Source of the DNA: an uncultured Clostridia bacterium | Lineage (GTDB): Bacteria; Bacillota; Clostridia; TANB77; CAG-508 | Length of the DNA stretch: 45,137 bases | Direction of reading: 5' to 3' | NCBI GenBank assembly: GCA_947584805.1 | Contig: CANPWU010000001.1 | Coordinates: 1-45,137 of the forward strand | Part shown: positions 17,824 through 28,409 of the stretch, in pieces | Position numbering within the stretch: position 1 is the stretch's first letter | How the letters are laid out: the number at the start of each line of letters is the position of its first letter | Program-made: the position numbers and the translations under genes | Notes under the pieces: model-generated | What the model saw: the letters and a program-made list of their open reading frames with translations, nothing else | Databases searched by the model: none | Told to the model about the DNA's origin: nothing

Positions 17824-18955
17824 ATGAAAAAAGAAATAGGAGTATATGTTCATATTCCATTTTGCAAAAGAAAATGCTATTACTGTGATTTTGTATCTTA
17901 CCCAGATAAAGAAAACTTCATGGAGGAATATGTAGATGCACTTTTAAAAGAAATTCAAAATAGTGATTTAAGACAGTATAAAGTAAAAACAGTATATATA
18001 GGTGGAGGAACTCCATCTATTTTAAATAGTAAATTGATAGGAAAGATATTAGAAAAAATAAAGAAATATACTGTTCAAGATGCAGAGATCACAATAGAAA
18101 TAAATCCAGGAACAGTGAATGAAGAAAAACTAAAAGATTACATAAGCTTTGGAATAAATAGGTTAAGCATTGGACTGCAATCTACAAATAATAAATTACT
18201 GAAACAAATAGGGAGAATACATAACTATAAAGAATTTTTAGATGTATATAATCTAGCAAGAAATGTAGGATTTAAAAATATAAATGTTGATTTAATACTT
18301 GGACTTCCAGGTCAAACATTAAGAATTCTTTTAAATAGTTTAAATAAAGTCATAGAACTGAATCCAGAACATATTTCTATTTATTCTTTAATACTAGAAG
18401 AAGGAACTAAGTTATTTCAAATGGTAGAAGAAGAAAAATTAAAAATGATAGATGAAGATTTAGAAAGAAAAATGTATTGGGAAACAAAAAAAGTCTTAGA
18501 GGAAGCTGGATATATACATTATGAAATTTCTAATTTTGCAAAACCTCGGTTATGAGTCGAAACATAATACAGATTGTTGGAGTCAAAAAGAATATATAGG
18601 TTTTGGAATTGCAGCACATTCGTATTTAAGTCATATAAGATATTCAAATTTAATAAATATTGAAGAATATATAAAAAACATAAAAAATGAAGAATTTGGG
18701 AAAAATGTAATAATAAATGAAAAGCAAACAATAGAAGAATGCAAAAAAGAATATATGATGCTTGGTTTAAGAAGATTAGACGGAGTTTGCATTAAAGATT
18801 ATAAAGAAAAATTTGGAGAAAATCCAATTATTAAATATTGTGAAGAAATAGAAAGGTTAGTAAAACTAGGACTATTAAATGTGGATGGGGATTATATAAA
18901 GTTAACAGATAAAGGTTTAGATTTTGCAAATCAAGTTTGGGAGGAATTTGTATGA
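17824..18955 (+). CDS. hemW: HemW-like radical-SAM heme chaperone (one CGGN +1 site)
   Basis: 376 aa after one shift (Gly242). The N-terminal radical-SAM Cys-x3-Cys-x2-Cys motif lies in PFCKRKCYYCDF, followed by IGGGTPS and INRLSIGLQS. The C-terminal winged-helix HemN-like region has FGIAAHSYLS. HemW, formerly annotated as an oxygen-independent coproporphyrinogen oxidase, handles heme and carries a [4Fe-4S] cluster. Unshifted reading stops two codons later (18555). The TGA overlaps the ATG of the next gene. Confidence 0.9.
18547..18550 (+). other. CGGT +1 recoding site in hemW (Gly242)
   Basis: CGG after CCT; the shift gives SNFAKPGYESKHNTDCW, the highly conserved HemN/HemW motif. Unshifted: CGG TTA TGA. 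Confidence 0.94.
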
Positions 18956-19695
18956 GAGCTTTAATTACAGGTGCATCTTCTGGGATAGGAAGAGATATGG
19001 CAAGAGAACTAGATAAAAAGGGATTTGAATTGATATTAGTTGCAAGAGATAAAGTAAAATTAGAAGAAGTAAATAAGAAATTAAATGGAAATCATGAAAT
19101 AATTTGCATGGATTTATCAAATGAAGAAAATTGTAAAAAGATATATGAAATGACAAAAAATATAGATATACTTATAAATAATGCCGGATTTGGAACTTTT
19201 GGAGAATTTACAGAAACTGATTTAGATAAAGAAATAGATTTAATTAATACAAATATAACTGCTATGCACATTCTGACAAAACTTTATTTAAAAGATATGA
19301 TAAAAGAAAATAGAGGACATATTTTAAATGTTGCTTCAATTGCAGGTTTCATGCCTGGACCTCTTATGTGTGCATATTATGCATCAAAAGCATATGTGGT
19401 GAGGTTATCAGAGGGAATAAAAGCAGAATTAAAAAGAAATAAATCTAATGTAAAAATAAGCGTGCTTTGTCCAGGACCTGTAAATACAAACTTTAATAAT
19501 GTTGCGGGAGTAAATTTTAAACTCCCATCATTTAGTAGCGAATATGTTGCAAAATACGCAATTAAAAATATGTTTAAAAACAAATTTCTAATTGTTCCAG
19601 GAATGAAAATAAAATTTGCAAGAATTTTAGCAAAAATTTCTCCTAATAATATAACCAGTAAAGTTGTATATATGATGCAAGAAAGAAAGAGATAA
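18952..19695 (+). CDS. Short-chain dehydrogenase/reductase
   Basis: 247 aa. The Rossmann motif TGASSGIG (6-13), NNAGFG, and the catalytic Tyr142-x3-Lys146 (YYASK) identify a classical SDR using NAD(P)H. CPGPVNTNF near residue 175 is also typical. ATG 18952 overlaps the hemW stop, with GGAGG at 18940. The substrate cannot be read from sequence. A C-terminal hydrophobic region suggests loose membrane association. No CGG sites, unlike the seven genes before it. Confidence 0.9.
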   Translation: MRALITGASSGIGRDMARELDKKGFELILVARDKVKLEEVNKKLNGNHEIICMDLSNEENCKKIYEMTKNIDILINNAGFGTFGEFTETDLDKEIDLINTNITAMHILTKLYLKDMIKENRGHILNVASIAGFMPGPLMCAYYASKAYVVRLSEGIKAELKRNKSNVKISVLCPGPVNTNFNNVAGVNFKLPSFSSEYVAKYAIKNMFKNKFLIVPGMKIKFARILAKISPNNITSKVVYMMQERKR

Positions 19696-19809
19696 GAAAT
19701 ATTTTTTAGACTTGTAATATTATTGTAATAAAAAATACAAATAATTGTAATTGACTTTTGATATTTTAATATGTATAATATATTTAAAAGAAAGTTAGGG
19801 AGGAAAGCC

Positions 19810-20268
19810 ATGAAAAAAAGTGAGAAAAGAGGAATTTTAATATTAATTGTAGTAGCATTAATAATAATAGCAGTAGTATTAATGCTAAGAAATAGGAAAA
19901 CAGAAGTTCCAACAGGTGCAAATGAAGTTGAAGAAGAGTTCGTACAAGTTCTAGATGATGGAACAAAATTGAACATAAGTGAAAAACTAAAAGAAACAAA
20001 GAGAATAGAAGGCTTGGAATTAACTGATTTCCAATTAACAGAAAATGATAATCAAACAGTACTATTAGGAACAATTACAAACACATCAGCTACAACACAA
20101 GGAGGATTTTTAGTAGATATAAAAGTAGTAGATAAACTAGGAAATGAAATAGTAACTGTAAAGAATTATATCAAGAAATTGGAAGCAGGCGAAAGCACAA
20201 GCTTAATTACAAGCGCTACTTTTGATTATGCAAATGCATATGATTTTACTGTAAGTAGAGCACAATAA
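19810..20268 (+). CDS. Membrane-anchored extracytoplasmic protein with FxLYD-like domain
   Basis: 152 aa from ATG 19810 (GGGAGG about 9 bases upstream). One N-terminal membrane helix (about 8-26, LILIVVALIIIAVVLML). The exported domain (about 60-150) has the pattern VLLGTITNTSATTQGGFLVDIKVVDKLGNEIV...IKKLEAGES, like FxLYD/DUF3426-type beta-sandwich domains. Function unknown. Confidence 0.65.
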   Translation: MKKSEKRGILILIVVALIIIAVVLMLRNRKTEVPTGANEVEEEFVQVLDDGTKLNISEKLKETKRIEGLELTDFQLTENDNQTVLLGTITNTSATTQGGFLVDIKVVDKLGNEIVTVKNYIKKLEAGESTSLITSATFDYANAYDFTVSRAQ

Positions 20269-20286
20269 TATTAAAATTTTATATAA

Positions 20287-20322
20287 ATAAAGAGCTTAAG
20301 TTTTAACTTAAGCTCTTTATTG
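20287..20322 (+). terminator. Rho-independent terminator
   Basis: Perfect 12-bp stem AAAGAGCTTAAG / CTTAAGCTCTTT after the membrane-anchored protein gene. Confidence 0.8.
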
Positions 20323-20355
20323 TTGTGTAATCTCTAAATTAATGCATTTTACCTA

Positions 20356-20384
20356 TTGACATAAGTCAAAAAACTCGATATAAT
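20356..20384 (+). promoter_or_regulatory. Consensus sigma-A promoter of tig
   Basis: TTGACA (20356-20361), a 17-base spacer and TATAAT (20379-20384): a perfect consensus promoter. The -35 box is embedded in the palindrome TTGACATAAGTCAA, a possible operator. Confidence 0.85.
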
Positions 20385-20423
20385 AAGTTAGTTAGAATAA
20401 TTAGGAAGGACTGAAAATAAAAA

Positions 20424-21707
20424 ATGAGTATTAAAATTGAAAAAACAAAAAATGCAAATGAATTAAAATTAAGCTTTGAAATAGAGGCAGAAAAATTTGA
20501 TGAGGCTATAAAGAAAGTATATGAAAAGAGTGCTAGATATTTTAATATACCTGGATTTAGAAAGGGAAAAGCACCTATGGCTATAGTTGAAAAAACTTAT
20601 GGCTCATCAATATTTTATGAAGATGCTTTTAATGAATTAGTACCTGAAATATATGAAAAAGAATTAGAAGAAAATAAAATTGAAGCAGTAAGTAAACCAG
20701 AAATAGAAATTGAACAAATGGAAAAAGGAAAAGATCTTAAATTTACAGCTGTTGTTCAAACGAGACCAGAAGTAAAACTTGGAAAATATAAAGGTATAGA
20801 ACTTAAAAAGGTAGAGTATAATGTATCTGATCATGATATAGAACATGAACTTGGACACATGGCTGAAAGAAATGCAAGAGTAGTAACAGTAGAAGATAGA
20901 CCAGTAGAAAAGGGAGATATTACTGTAATTGACTTTGAAGGTTTTGTAGATGGAGTTAAGTTTGAAGGTGGAAAAGCAGAAGGACATGAATTAGAAATAG
21001 GAAGCAATACATTTATTCCTGGCTTTGAAGACCAAATTATTGGTATGAAATCAGGAGAAGAAAAGGATATAAATGTTAAATTCCCAGATAATTATTTCTC
21101 AGAAGAAGTAAAGGGAAAAGATGCAGTTTTCCATGTAAAATTACATGAAATAAAGAAAAAAGAATTACCAGAAATAAATGATGATTTTGCAAAAGATGCA
21201 AGCGAATTTGACACACTTAAAGAATTAAAGAATAGTATAAAAGAAAAATTAGAAAAAGATAATGAGTCAAGAGCAAAATATGAAACAGAAGAAGCTGCTA
21301 TTAAAGCAGTTTGCAAAGATGCAGAAGTAGATATTCCATCAGGAATGATAGAAACTGAACTTGATAATATGGTAAAAGAGGTAGAATCAAGATTAAGCTA
21401 TCAAGGAATGAATATGGATATGTATTTAAATATGATCGGAAAAACTATGGAAGAATTCAGAAAAGAAGGCGAAGAACAAGCAAAAGAATCAGTTAAAACA
21501 AGGCTTGTATTAGAAGAGGTTATTGCCGAGGAAAAATTGGAGCCATCAGAAGAAAAAATAAATGAAAGACTTGCAGAAATGGCAAAAATTTACGGAAAGA
21601 AAGAAGAAGAACTTAAAGAAAACGCAAACTTCATGGAATATATAACTAAAAATTTAGCACAAGATGTAGCTGTAGAATTTTTAGTAAAAAATGCAAAGAT
21701 AAAATAG
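20424..21707 (+). CDS. tig: Trigger factor chaperone/prolyl isomerase
   Basis: 427 aa, normal length. The N-terminal ribosome-docking loop GFRKGKAP is at residues 44-51, followed by an FKBP-like PPIase domain (about 150-245) and a helical C-terminal chaperone domain. It receives nascent chains at the ribosome exit. First of tig-clpP-clpX, the usual order. No in-frame CGG despite many glycines. Confidence 0.97.
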   Translation: MSIKIEKTKNANELKLSFEIEAEKFDEAIKKVYEKSARYFNIPGFRKGKAPMAIVEKTYGSSIFYEDAFNELVPEIYEKELEENKIEAVSKPEIEIEQMEKGKDLKFTAVVQTRPEVKLGKYKGIELKKVEYNVSDHDIEHELGHMAERNARVVTVEDRPVEKGDITVIDFEGFVDGVKFEGGKAEGHELEIGSNTFIPGFEDQIIGMKSGEEKDINVKFPDNYFSEEVKGKDAVFHVKLHEIKKKELPEINDDFAKDASEFDTLKELKNSIKEKLEKDNESRAKYETEEAAIKAVCKDAEVDIPSGMIETELDNMVKEVESRLSYQGMNMDMYLNMIGKTMEEFRKEGEEQAKESVKTRLVLEEVIAEEKLEPSEEKINERLAEMAKIYGKKEEELKENANFMEYITKNLAQDVAVEFLVKNAKIK

Positions 21708-21744
21708 TTTAAATATATTCGTTTGAAAATATTAGGAGGTACAA

Positions 21745-22344
21745 ATGGTAAGTGATAGTTTAGTTCCATACGTTATAGAACAAACAAATAAAGGAGAAAG
21801 ATCTTATGATATTTTTTCTAGACTATTAAAAGATAGAATAATATTTTTAGGAGAACAAGTTGACGCTACATCAGCAGGGCTTGTTGTCGCACAACTTTTG
21901 TTTTTGGAGTCAGAAGATCCAGATAAAGAAATTTCTTTATACATAAATAGCCCAGGGGGTTCTATAACAGACGGAATGGCAATTTATGATACAATGAATT
22001 ATATTAAATGTCCAGTTTCTACAATATGTGTGGGATTGGCAGCAAGCATGGGAGCAGTTCTACTCGCATCTGGAGAAAAAGGCAAGAGATTTGCAACTCC
22101 AAATTCAGAGATATTGATACATCAACCTTTAATTTCTGGAGGACTTTCTGGTCAAACTACAGAAATTAAAATTCATGCAGATCATATGGTTAGAACTCGT
22201 GAAAAATTAAATAAAATTTTAAGCGAAAGAACTGGTAAACCATTAGAAATAATTAATCAAGATACAGAAAGAGATAATTATATGACAGCTGAAGAAGCTT
22301 TAAAATATGGCTTAATTGATGGAATACTAGATAAAAGAGCTTAA
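21745..22344 (+). CDS. clpP: ATP-dependent Clp protease proteolytic subunit
   Basis: 199 aa. Catalytic triad Ser101 (GLAASMGA), His126 (EILIHQP) and Asp177 (TERDNYM). Forms the tetradecameric chamber fed by ClpX. TAGGAGG precedes ATG 21745. 49 bases separate it from clpX. Confidence 0.97.
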   Translation: MVSDSLVPYVIEQTNKGERSYDIFSRLLKDRIIFLGEQVDATSAGLVVAQLLFLESEDPDKEISLYINSPGGSITDGMAIYDTMNYIKCPVSTICVGLAASMGAVLLASGEKGKRFATPNSEILIHQPLISGGLSGQTTEIKIHADHMVRTREKLNKILSERTGKPLEIINQDTERDNYMTAEEALKYGLIDGILDKRA

Positions 22345-22392
22345 AGTCAAATGAAAAATAAAAAAGGCCAAGAGTGTAGGAGGAAAACATAA

Positions 22393-23721
22393 ATGGCAAA
22401 AGGTTACGATGATGATAATATTAAAAATATAAAATGTTCTTTTTGTGGTAAAGCACAAGAAAGCGTTAGAAAAATAGTTGCAGGACCAGGAGTTTATATA
22501 TGTGATGAATGTATTGGAATCTGCAAAAGTATAGTAGATGAAGATTCAGAAGAATATGATTCTAATGAATATACTTTAGGAGAAGATGAAGAATTACCTA
22601 ATCCAGAACAGATAAAGAAAATACTTGATGAATATGTAATTGGGCAAGAAAATGCTAAAAAGACCCTTTCTGTTGCTGTATATAATCATTATAAAAGAAT
22701 AAATAATGAAGATGATTCAAATGATGTAGAGATACAAAAAAGTAATGTACTATTACTTGGACCAACAGGATGTGGAAAAACACTTCTTGCACAAACACTT
22801 GCAAAAATACTTAATGTACCATTCTCAATAGCAGATGCAACAACTCTTACTGAAGCAGGGTATGTTGGAGAAGATGTTGAAAATATTTTACTTAAGCTTA
22901 TTCAAGCTGCGGATTATGATATAGAACTTGCAGAGCGTGGAATTGTATATATAGATGAAATTGATAAAATAACAAGAAAATCTGAAAACCCTTCAATTAC
23001 AAGAGATGTAAGCGGAGAAGGAGTTCAACAAGCACTTCTTAAAATAATAGAAGGAACAACAGCCTCAGTTCCACCACAAGGGGGTAGAAAGCATCCGCAT
23101 CAAGAACTTTTACAAATTAATACTTCAAATATTCTTTTCATATGTGGAGGAGCATTTGAAGGATTAGACAAAATTATTAATGAGAGAGTTGGAAAAAAGG
23201 GAATTGGATTTTCTGCTAAAATAGAAAGTAAAAAGGAATATGACAAGTACAAAGTTTATGATGAATTACTTCCACAAGATTTATTAAAATTTGGCTTAAT
23301 TCCAGAATTTGTAGGAAGGCTTCCAATTGTTACAACTTTAAGAGAATTAGACAAAGATGCTTTAATTAAAATTTTAACAGAACCAAAAAATGCTTTAGTT
23401 AAGCAATATAAAAAGCTATTGAAATATGATGATGTAGAATTAGAGTTTGAACCAGAAGCAATTGATTTAATAGTTGACAAAGCAATTGAAAGAAATACTG
23501 GAGCAAGAGGATTACGCTCTATCATAGAAGAAATAATGAGAGATATAATGTTTGAGATACCTTCAAATCCAAAAATAGAAAAATGCATTATAACTCGTGA
23601 AACAGTTGCAGATGGTAAAGAACCTAAATTAATAATTAATGAAAATAAAACAGAGAAAAAAGTTTTAAAAAGAAGAAAAGTAACACCAAATGTTAAGAAC
23701 GCTAAAAAAGAAACTGCTTAA
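22393..23721 (+). CDS. clpX: Clp protease ATP-binding subunit ClpX
   Basis: 442 aa. N-terminal zinc finger Cys15, Cys18, Cys37, Cys40; Walker A GPTGCGKT (123-130); Walker B VYIDEIDK; sensor region GARGLRS. Unfoldase partner of ClpP. The C-terminal tail is basic ([20 protein letters not shown]) and somewhat longer than usual. Confidence 0.97.
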   Translation: MAKGYDDDNIKNIKCSFCGKAQESVRKIVAGPGVYICDECIGICKSIVDEDSEEYDSNEYTLGEDEELPNPEQIKKILDEYVIGQENAKKTLSVAVYNHYKRINNEDDSNDVEIQKSNVLLLGPTGCGKTLLAQTLAKILNVPFSIADATTLTEAGYVGEDVENILLKLIQAADYDIELAERGIVYIDEIDKITRKSENPSITRDVSGEGVQQALLKIIEGTTASVPPQGGRKHPHQELLQINTSNILFICGGAFEGLDKIINERVGKKGIGFSAKIESKKEYDKYKVYDELLPQDLLKFGLIPEFVGRLPIVTTLRELDKDALIKILTEPKNALVKQYKKLLKYDDVELEFEPEAIDLIVDKAIERNTGARGLRSIIEEIMRDIMFEIPSNPKIEKCIITRETVADGKEPKLIINENKTEKKVLKRRKVTPNVKNAKKETA

Positions 23722-23756
23722 ATATAGTTTTGGTTTAAATAGAAGGGGGAATATAT

Positions 23757-26700
23757 ATGTACAAAAAAGTTGAATTGCCAAATGGATTTGCAGGAAAAGA
23801 GATAGAAATAAGAAATTTTTGGAAAGAAAATGACATTATTAAGAAAAACTTTAACATGAATAAAGGAGAAAGATATTTTACCTTCTATGATGGACCACCA
23901 ACAGCAAATGGAAAACCTCACGTTGGACACATTTTAACAAGAGTAATGAAAGATATTATTCCAAGATACAAGGTAATGAAGGGATATCAAGTAATTAGAA
24001 AAGCTGGTTGGGATACGCATGGACTTCCAGTAGAACTTGAAATAGAAAAGAAACTTGGAATATCAGGAAAATCGCAAATTGAAGAGTACGGAATAGAAAA
24101 ATTTATAAAAGATTGTAAACAAAGTGTGTTTACATATGTTTCTATGTGGGAAGACATGACAAACCAAGTTGGATATTGGGTTGATATGGATAACCCTTAT
24201 GTAACATACCATAATGACTATATTGAATCTGTATGGTGGGCACTAAAGCAAATGTGGAATAAAGGACTTTTATATGAGGGACATAAAGTAATGCCATATT
24301 GCCCAAGATGTGGTACAGCTTTATCTTCTCATGAAGTTGCACAGGGTTATAAAGATGTAAATGATTTAACTTGTACATGTAAATTCGAATTAGTTGATAG
24401 ACCAAACACATATATTTTAGCTTGGACAACAACTCCATGGACACTTCCTTCAAACTTAGCCCTATGCTTAAATAAAAACTTTACATATGTTGAAGCAAGA
24501 GTAAAAGAGACAAGCGAAAACGAATGTATAAAACCAAATGAAACATATATACTTGCAAAAGACTTATGTGCAAAAGTTCTAGGTGAAAATTATGAAATTA
24601 TAAGAGAATTTAAGGGAGAAGAATTGCTTGGAACAAAATATAAACAATTAATGCCTTTTGCAAAGGTTACAGGAAAAGCATTTGTTGTAATACATGGAGA
24701 TTATGTAAGTTTAGATGAAGGAACAGGAATTGTTCACATTGCACCAGCTTATGGTGAAGATGATAGTTTAGTTTCTAAAGAAAATGGAATAACATTTGTA
24801 AATTTAGTTGATAAAGAAGGAAAATTCGTAGAAGATGTTACTCCATGGGCAGGAAAGTTTGTTAAAAAATGTGATGAATCAATAATAAATTATTTAAAAG
24901 AAAATAATTTATTATTTAGTCAAGAAAGACATATGCACTCATACCCACATTGCTGGAGATGTGATACACCACTTCTATATTACCCAAAAGAGAGCTGGTT
25001 TGTTGCTATGTCTACACTTAGAAAAGAACTTGTAGAAAACAACAACAAAATACATTGGTATCCAGATACAATAAGAACAGGAAGATTTGGAAAATTCGTA
25101 GAAAATGTTATTGACTGGGGAATTTCAAGAGATAGATATTGGGGAACACCACTTCCAATTTGGAAATGTGAATGTGGTCATGTAGAATGTATTGGAAGTA
25201 TAGCAGAGTTAAAGGAAAAAGGAATTAATGTTCCAGATGATATAGAACTTCATAAGCCATATATTGATGACGTTCATTTAAGATGTGAAAAATGTGGCAA
25301 AGAGATGAAGAGAGAAAAAGAAGTAATAGACTGCTGGTTTGACTCTGGCTCTATGCCTTTTGCACAACTACATTATCCATTCGAAAACAAGGAATTGTTT
25401 GAAGCAAATTATCCAGCAAACTTTATTTCAGAAGCTGTTGACCAAACAAGAGGATGGTTTTATACATTACTTGCAATTTCAACTGCAATATTTGGAAAGG
25501 CATCATTTGAAAATTGTATAGTTTTAGGACATGTCCTAGATAAAAAAGGACTAAAAATGTCTAAATCAAAAGGAAATGTTGTAGACCCATTTGAAGTAAT
25601 GAATAAAGAAGGAGCAGATGCTACAAGATGGCATTTCTACACAGCAAGTAGCCCTTGGCTTCCAACAAGATTTTCTCTAGAGGATGTTGGAGATACTTCA
25701 AGAAGATTTTTAGGTACTTTATGGAATGTTTACTCATTCTATGTCCTATATGCAAATATCGATAACATAAATCCACTTGAATACAAAGATTTTGTATCTA
25801 AAAACGTTATGGATAAATGGATAATTTCTAAATTAAATACTTTAGTAGATGAAGTAGATAAAGGTTTAGATGCATATGATATAACAAATTCAAGCTTAAA
25901 GATAGAAGATTTTGTTGATGAACTTTCAAATTGGTATGTAAGACGTAACAGAGAAAGATTCTGGGGAAATAAACTAACTGATGATAAATTAGGAGCATTT
26001 GTAACTTTATATAGAGTACTTGTTACTTTATCAAAAGTTATTGCACCATTTGTACCATTTATTGCAGAAGAAATTTATCAAAACCTAGTTAGAAGCTTAG
26101 ATAAAGGAGCAATAGAGAGTGTGCATTTATGCAAATGGCCAGAAGTAGATAAAAAAGCTATAGATAAAAAACTAGAAGAAGAAATGGATTTAGCATATAA
26201 TTTAGTAAAACTTGGAAGAAGCGCAAGAAATTCAGCTAATATTAAAAATAGACAGCCACTATCTGAAATGCTAATATCTATTAAAACTCTACCAGAATAT
26301 TATGGAGACATTATTAAAGATGAGTTAAATGTAAAGAGAGTGGAACTTGGCGCAGATCTTTCAAAATATGTAAATTTTGAGATATTACCAAACTTACCTG
26401 TTCTTGGAAAAGCTTATGGAAAATTAATTCCTAAGATTAAACAAGAAATTGCAAAATGCAATCAAATGGAGCTTGCAACAAAAATAAAAGCTGGAAAAAC
26501 TCACGAAGTACAAGTAGAAGGAGAGACAATAGAACTTAATGAAGAAAACTTACTTGTTACGATGAAAGGTAAAGATGGATTTGCATTTGCAGGTTCTGGA
26601 ACAATTGGAGTAGTAATAGATACAGAAATTACAGAAGAACTAAAGAAAGAAGGATATGTAAGAGAAATAATTTCAAAAGTACAAAATTTAAGAAAAGAGC

Positions 26701-26900
26701 GTGGATTTGAAGTACTAGATAGAATTTATCTATATATATCTGGAAATAAAATGCTAGAAGAAATAGTAAAAGAAAATGAAGAAGTTATAAAGAAGGAAAC
26801 TCTAACACTTGATCTAATAATTAGAGAAAACCAAGAACATTGTACAGAATGCAATATAAATGGCGAAAAATTAAATATTGGAGTTGAAGTCGCAAAATAA
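23757..26900 (+). CDS. ileS: Isoleucyl-tRNA synthetase
   Basis: 1047 aa, the long (eukaryote-like) IleRS class. HIGH motif PHVGH at 54-58, KMSKS at 600-604, [11 protein letters not shown] in the editing domain, and an anticodon-binding C-terminal half. GGGGG precedes ATG 23757. No T-box leader fits in the 35-base gap after clpX. With well over 1000 codons and no in-frame CGG, it is the strongest single contrast to the recoded genes. IleRS of this class is often less sensitive to mupirocin. Confidence 0.97.
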   Translation: MYKKVELPNGFAGKEIEIRNFWKENDIIKKNFNMNKGERYFTFYDGPPTANGKPHVGHILTRVMKDIIPRYKVMKGYQVIRKAGWDTHGLPVELEIEKKLGISGKSQIEEYGIEKFIKDCKQSVFTYVSMWEDMTNQVGYWVDMDNPYVTYHNDYIESVWWALKQMWNKGLLYEGHKVMPYCPRCGTALSSHEVAQGYKDVNDLTCTCKFELVDRPNTYILAWTTTPWTLPSNLALCLNKNFTYVEARVKETSENECIKPNETYILAKDLCAKVLGENYEIIREFKGEELLGTKYKQLMPFAKVTGKAFVVIHGDYVSLDEGTGIVHIAPAYGEDDSLVSKENGITFVNLVDKEGKFVEDVTPWAGKFVKKCDESIINYLKENNLLFSQERHMHSYPHCWRCDTPLLYYPKESWFVAMSTLRKELVENNNKIHWYPDTIRTGRFGKFVENVIDWGISRDRYWGTPLPIWKCECGHVECIGSIAELKEKGINVPDDIELHKPYIDDVHLRCEKCGKEMKREKEVIDCWFDSGSMPFAQLHYPFENKELFEANYPANFISEAVDQTRGWFYTLLAISTAIFGKASFENCIVLGHVLDKKGLKMSKSKGNVVDPFEVMNKEGADATRWHFYTASSPWLPTRFSLEDVGDTSRRFLGTLWNVYSFYVLYANIDNINPLEYKDFVSKNVMDKWIISKLNTLVDEVDKGLDAYDITNSSLKIEDFVDELSNWYVRRNRERFWGNKLTDDKLGAFVTLYRVLVTLSKVIAPFVPFIAEEIYQNLVRSLDKGAIESVHLCKWPEVDKKAIDKKLEEEMDLAYNLVKLGRSARNSANIKNRQPLSEMLISIKTLPEYYGDIIKDELNVKRVELGADLSKYVNFEILPNLPVLGKAYGKLIPKIKQEIAKCNQMELATKIKAGKTHEVQVEGETIELNEENLLVTMKGKDGFAFAGSGTIGVVIDTEITEELKKEGYVREIISKVQNLRKERGFEVLDRIYLYISGNKMLEEIVKENEEVIKKETLTLDLIIRENQEHCTECNINGEKLNIGVEVAK

Positions 26901-26934
26901 TAGTTGTTATTTAATACAATTTGATAATACAGAA

Positions 26935-26991
26935 TAAATCTTCATTTAGTAACACAAATAATGTGTTTGCTAAATGAAGATTTATTTTTTT
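26935..26991 (+). terminator. Rho-independent terminator after ileS
   Basis: Long perfect stem ATAAATCTTCATTTAG / CTAAATGAAGATTTAT with an inner CACA/TGTG pairing, then a T-run. Confidence 0.85.
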
Positions 26992-27038
26992 ATGAATTTT
27001 ATAAAGAATTTATAATATAAATATTGTATAAAAAAATA

Positions 27039-27066
27039 TTGACATCTAAAATTCTTATAATATAAT
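27039..27066 (+). promoter_or_regulatory. Predicted promoter of the unknown-Nudix-RelA-like operon
   Basis: TTGACA (27039-27044), a 16-base spacer and TATAAT (27061-27066), 30 bases before the first gene. Confidence 0.7.
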
Positions 27067-27095
27067 TATAGAAAAATTATGGAGAAGAGAATATT

Positions 27096-27935
27096 ATGTT
27101 ATATGATTTAAAGAATCCAGAAGATATACCATATATAAAACAATATGGAAAAGCATATGGAACAGTTCTACTACGTGAATGGTTACCTAAAGTTAGCAGA
27201 ACAAGAAATTTATTTTTATTAGATAGCTATGAAGATTTTATGCGAATAAAAGATAAACTTCCAGATATGTTTATTATTAGAGCAGATGCTAAAATAGGCA
27301 AGCCAGCAACATTAGGCGTTGAAGGAAATTTTGCAAGAAAAGACCAAGTTAAAGAATATATTTTAAGAGTTAAACAAAGTAATCCGGATGGTGTTGTATT
27401 ATGTTTAGACCAAGAAGAAGGAACAAGAGAAAAAGTAAGGACAGAGGGCGCTTTCAATGTTTATCTTGAAATAGGACAAAGAGTTTATATCGATTACCTT
27501 GGTAAAGGGTTCGATATGGGTGGAATAACAAAAGGCAAAGAAAATCATGAAACTTGGTCATTTGATTGGAAAGATGCATTATTTGTAACTCCATATAATA
27601 TGAATAAGTATGGACATACTATAACGACTCAAGAAGAATATTTAGGCTCTGCAAGACGAAGATTACAACAATTATTAGATTTGGGATATAGTAGAGACTA
27701 TATTAGAGGGAAAATTCCTAAAACATATTTGCCAATGCCTAATTCTGTTAAGGAAATGTTGCTTGACGATATTTTATTACCTTTGTATGAAAAAAGAATT
27801 AACTTAGAGAAAAATGACCTAAAATCTTTTGGTGTGCAGGGAACTATTGTTGATGGTAAGTTATGTCCAATAGAATTTAATAGGCCACAAAGATTTGTAA
27901 CAAAAGAATTTTTAGATGAAAATGAGGAAAGATGA
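27096..27935 (+). CDS. Hypothetical protein (279 aa)
   Basis: Cytoplasmic and soluble-looking. It has ordered conserved-type stretches (IRADAKIGKPATLGVEGNF, VYIDYLGKGFDMGGITKGKE, CPIEFNRPQRFVTKEF) but I do not recognise the family. The end, with a glycine turn followed by IEFNRPQRF, recalls ATP-grasp C-terminal lobes, yet the full set of ATP-grasp residues is not evident. Followed after 22 bases by a Nudix hydrolase and then a RelA/SpoT-like gene, which suggests nucleotide metabolism or signalling. Confidence 0.7.
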   Translation: MLYDLKNPEDIPYIKQYGKAYGTVLLREWLPKVSRTRNLFLLDSYEDFMRIKDKLPDMFIIRADAKIGKPATLGVEGNFARKDQVKEYILRVKQSNPDGVVLCLDQEEGTREKVRTEGAFNVYLEIGQRVYIDYLGKGFDMGGITKGKENHETWSFDWKDALFVTPYNMNKYGHTITTQEEYLGSARRRLQQLLDLGYSRDYIRGKIPKTYLPMPNSVKEMLLDDILLPLYEKRINLEKNDLKSFGVQGTIVDGKLCPIEFNRPQRFVTKEFLDENEER

Positions 27936-27957
27936 AAAAAGGAGGAAATCAAAAGTT

Positions 27958-28392
27958 ATGGAAGTAATTGTAGGAACCATTATTTTAAAAGATAATAAGG
28001 TATTAATGGTAAAGGAATCTAAAAAAGAATGTTATGGAAAACTCGCTTTTCCAGCAGGTCATTTAAAGGCTGAAGAAAGTGTGTTAGAAGGAGCTAAAAG
28101 AGAATTAATGGAAGAAACAGGCTATACTGCAGAATTAATAAAAGCATTTCATTTAATAACTTTTTCAGGCAAAAGACCAATGATTATGCTACATTTTTTA
28201 GGAGACAATGCGCAGTTAGTAAAAGAATATGACAAAGAAGAAATATTAGGAATAGAGTGGGTGGATATAAGAAATTTTGAAAATTTAGATGAAACTCAGT
28301 TTAGAAATTATGATGTGTTTAAGACAATAATAAATAGCATACAAAAAAATCAAACATATAATTTAGATTTAATAAAATTTTTGAAATCATGA
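27958..28392 (+). CDS. Nudix hydrolase
   Basis: 144 aa from ATG 27958 (AAGGAGG upstream). Complete Nudix box from Gly34: G-x5-E40-x7-R48E49-L-x-E52E53-x-G (GHLKAEESVLEGAKREL then MEETGY). Hydrolyses a nucleoside diphosphate linked to some moiety; substrate unknown. The next gene starts 17 bases after its stop and likely shares its transcript. Confidence 0.92.
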   Translation: MEVIVGTIILKDNKVLMVKESKKECYGKLAFPAGHLKAEESVLEGAKRELMEETGYTAELIKAFHLITFSGKRPMIMLHFLGDNAQLVKEYDKEEILGIEWVDIRNFENLDETQFRNYDVFKTIINSIQKNQTYNLDLIKFLKS

Positions 28393-28409
28393 TATGGGAG
28401 GTAAAAAAT

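Noticed and set aside
20664..20987. Long reverse-strand ORFs opposite tig, rplQ, ileS and other genes
   Set aside because: They are shadows of A-rich coding strands (Phe/Leu/Ser-rich translations) without ribosome-binding sites.
23722..23756. T-box riboswitch before ileS
   Set aside because: The clpX-ileS gap is only 35 bases, too short for a T-box leader.
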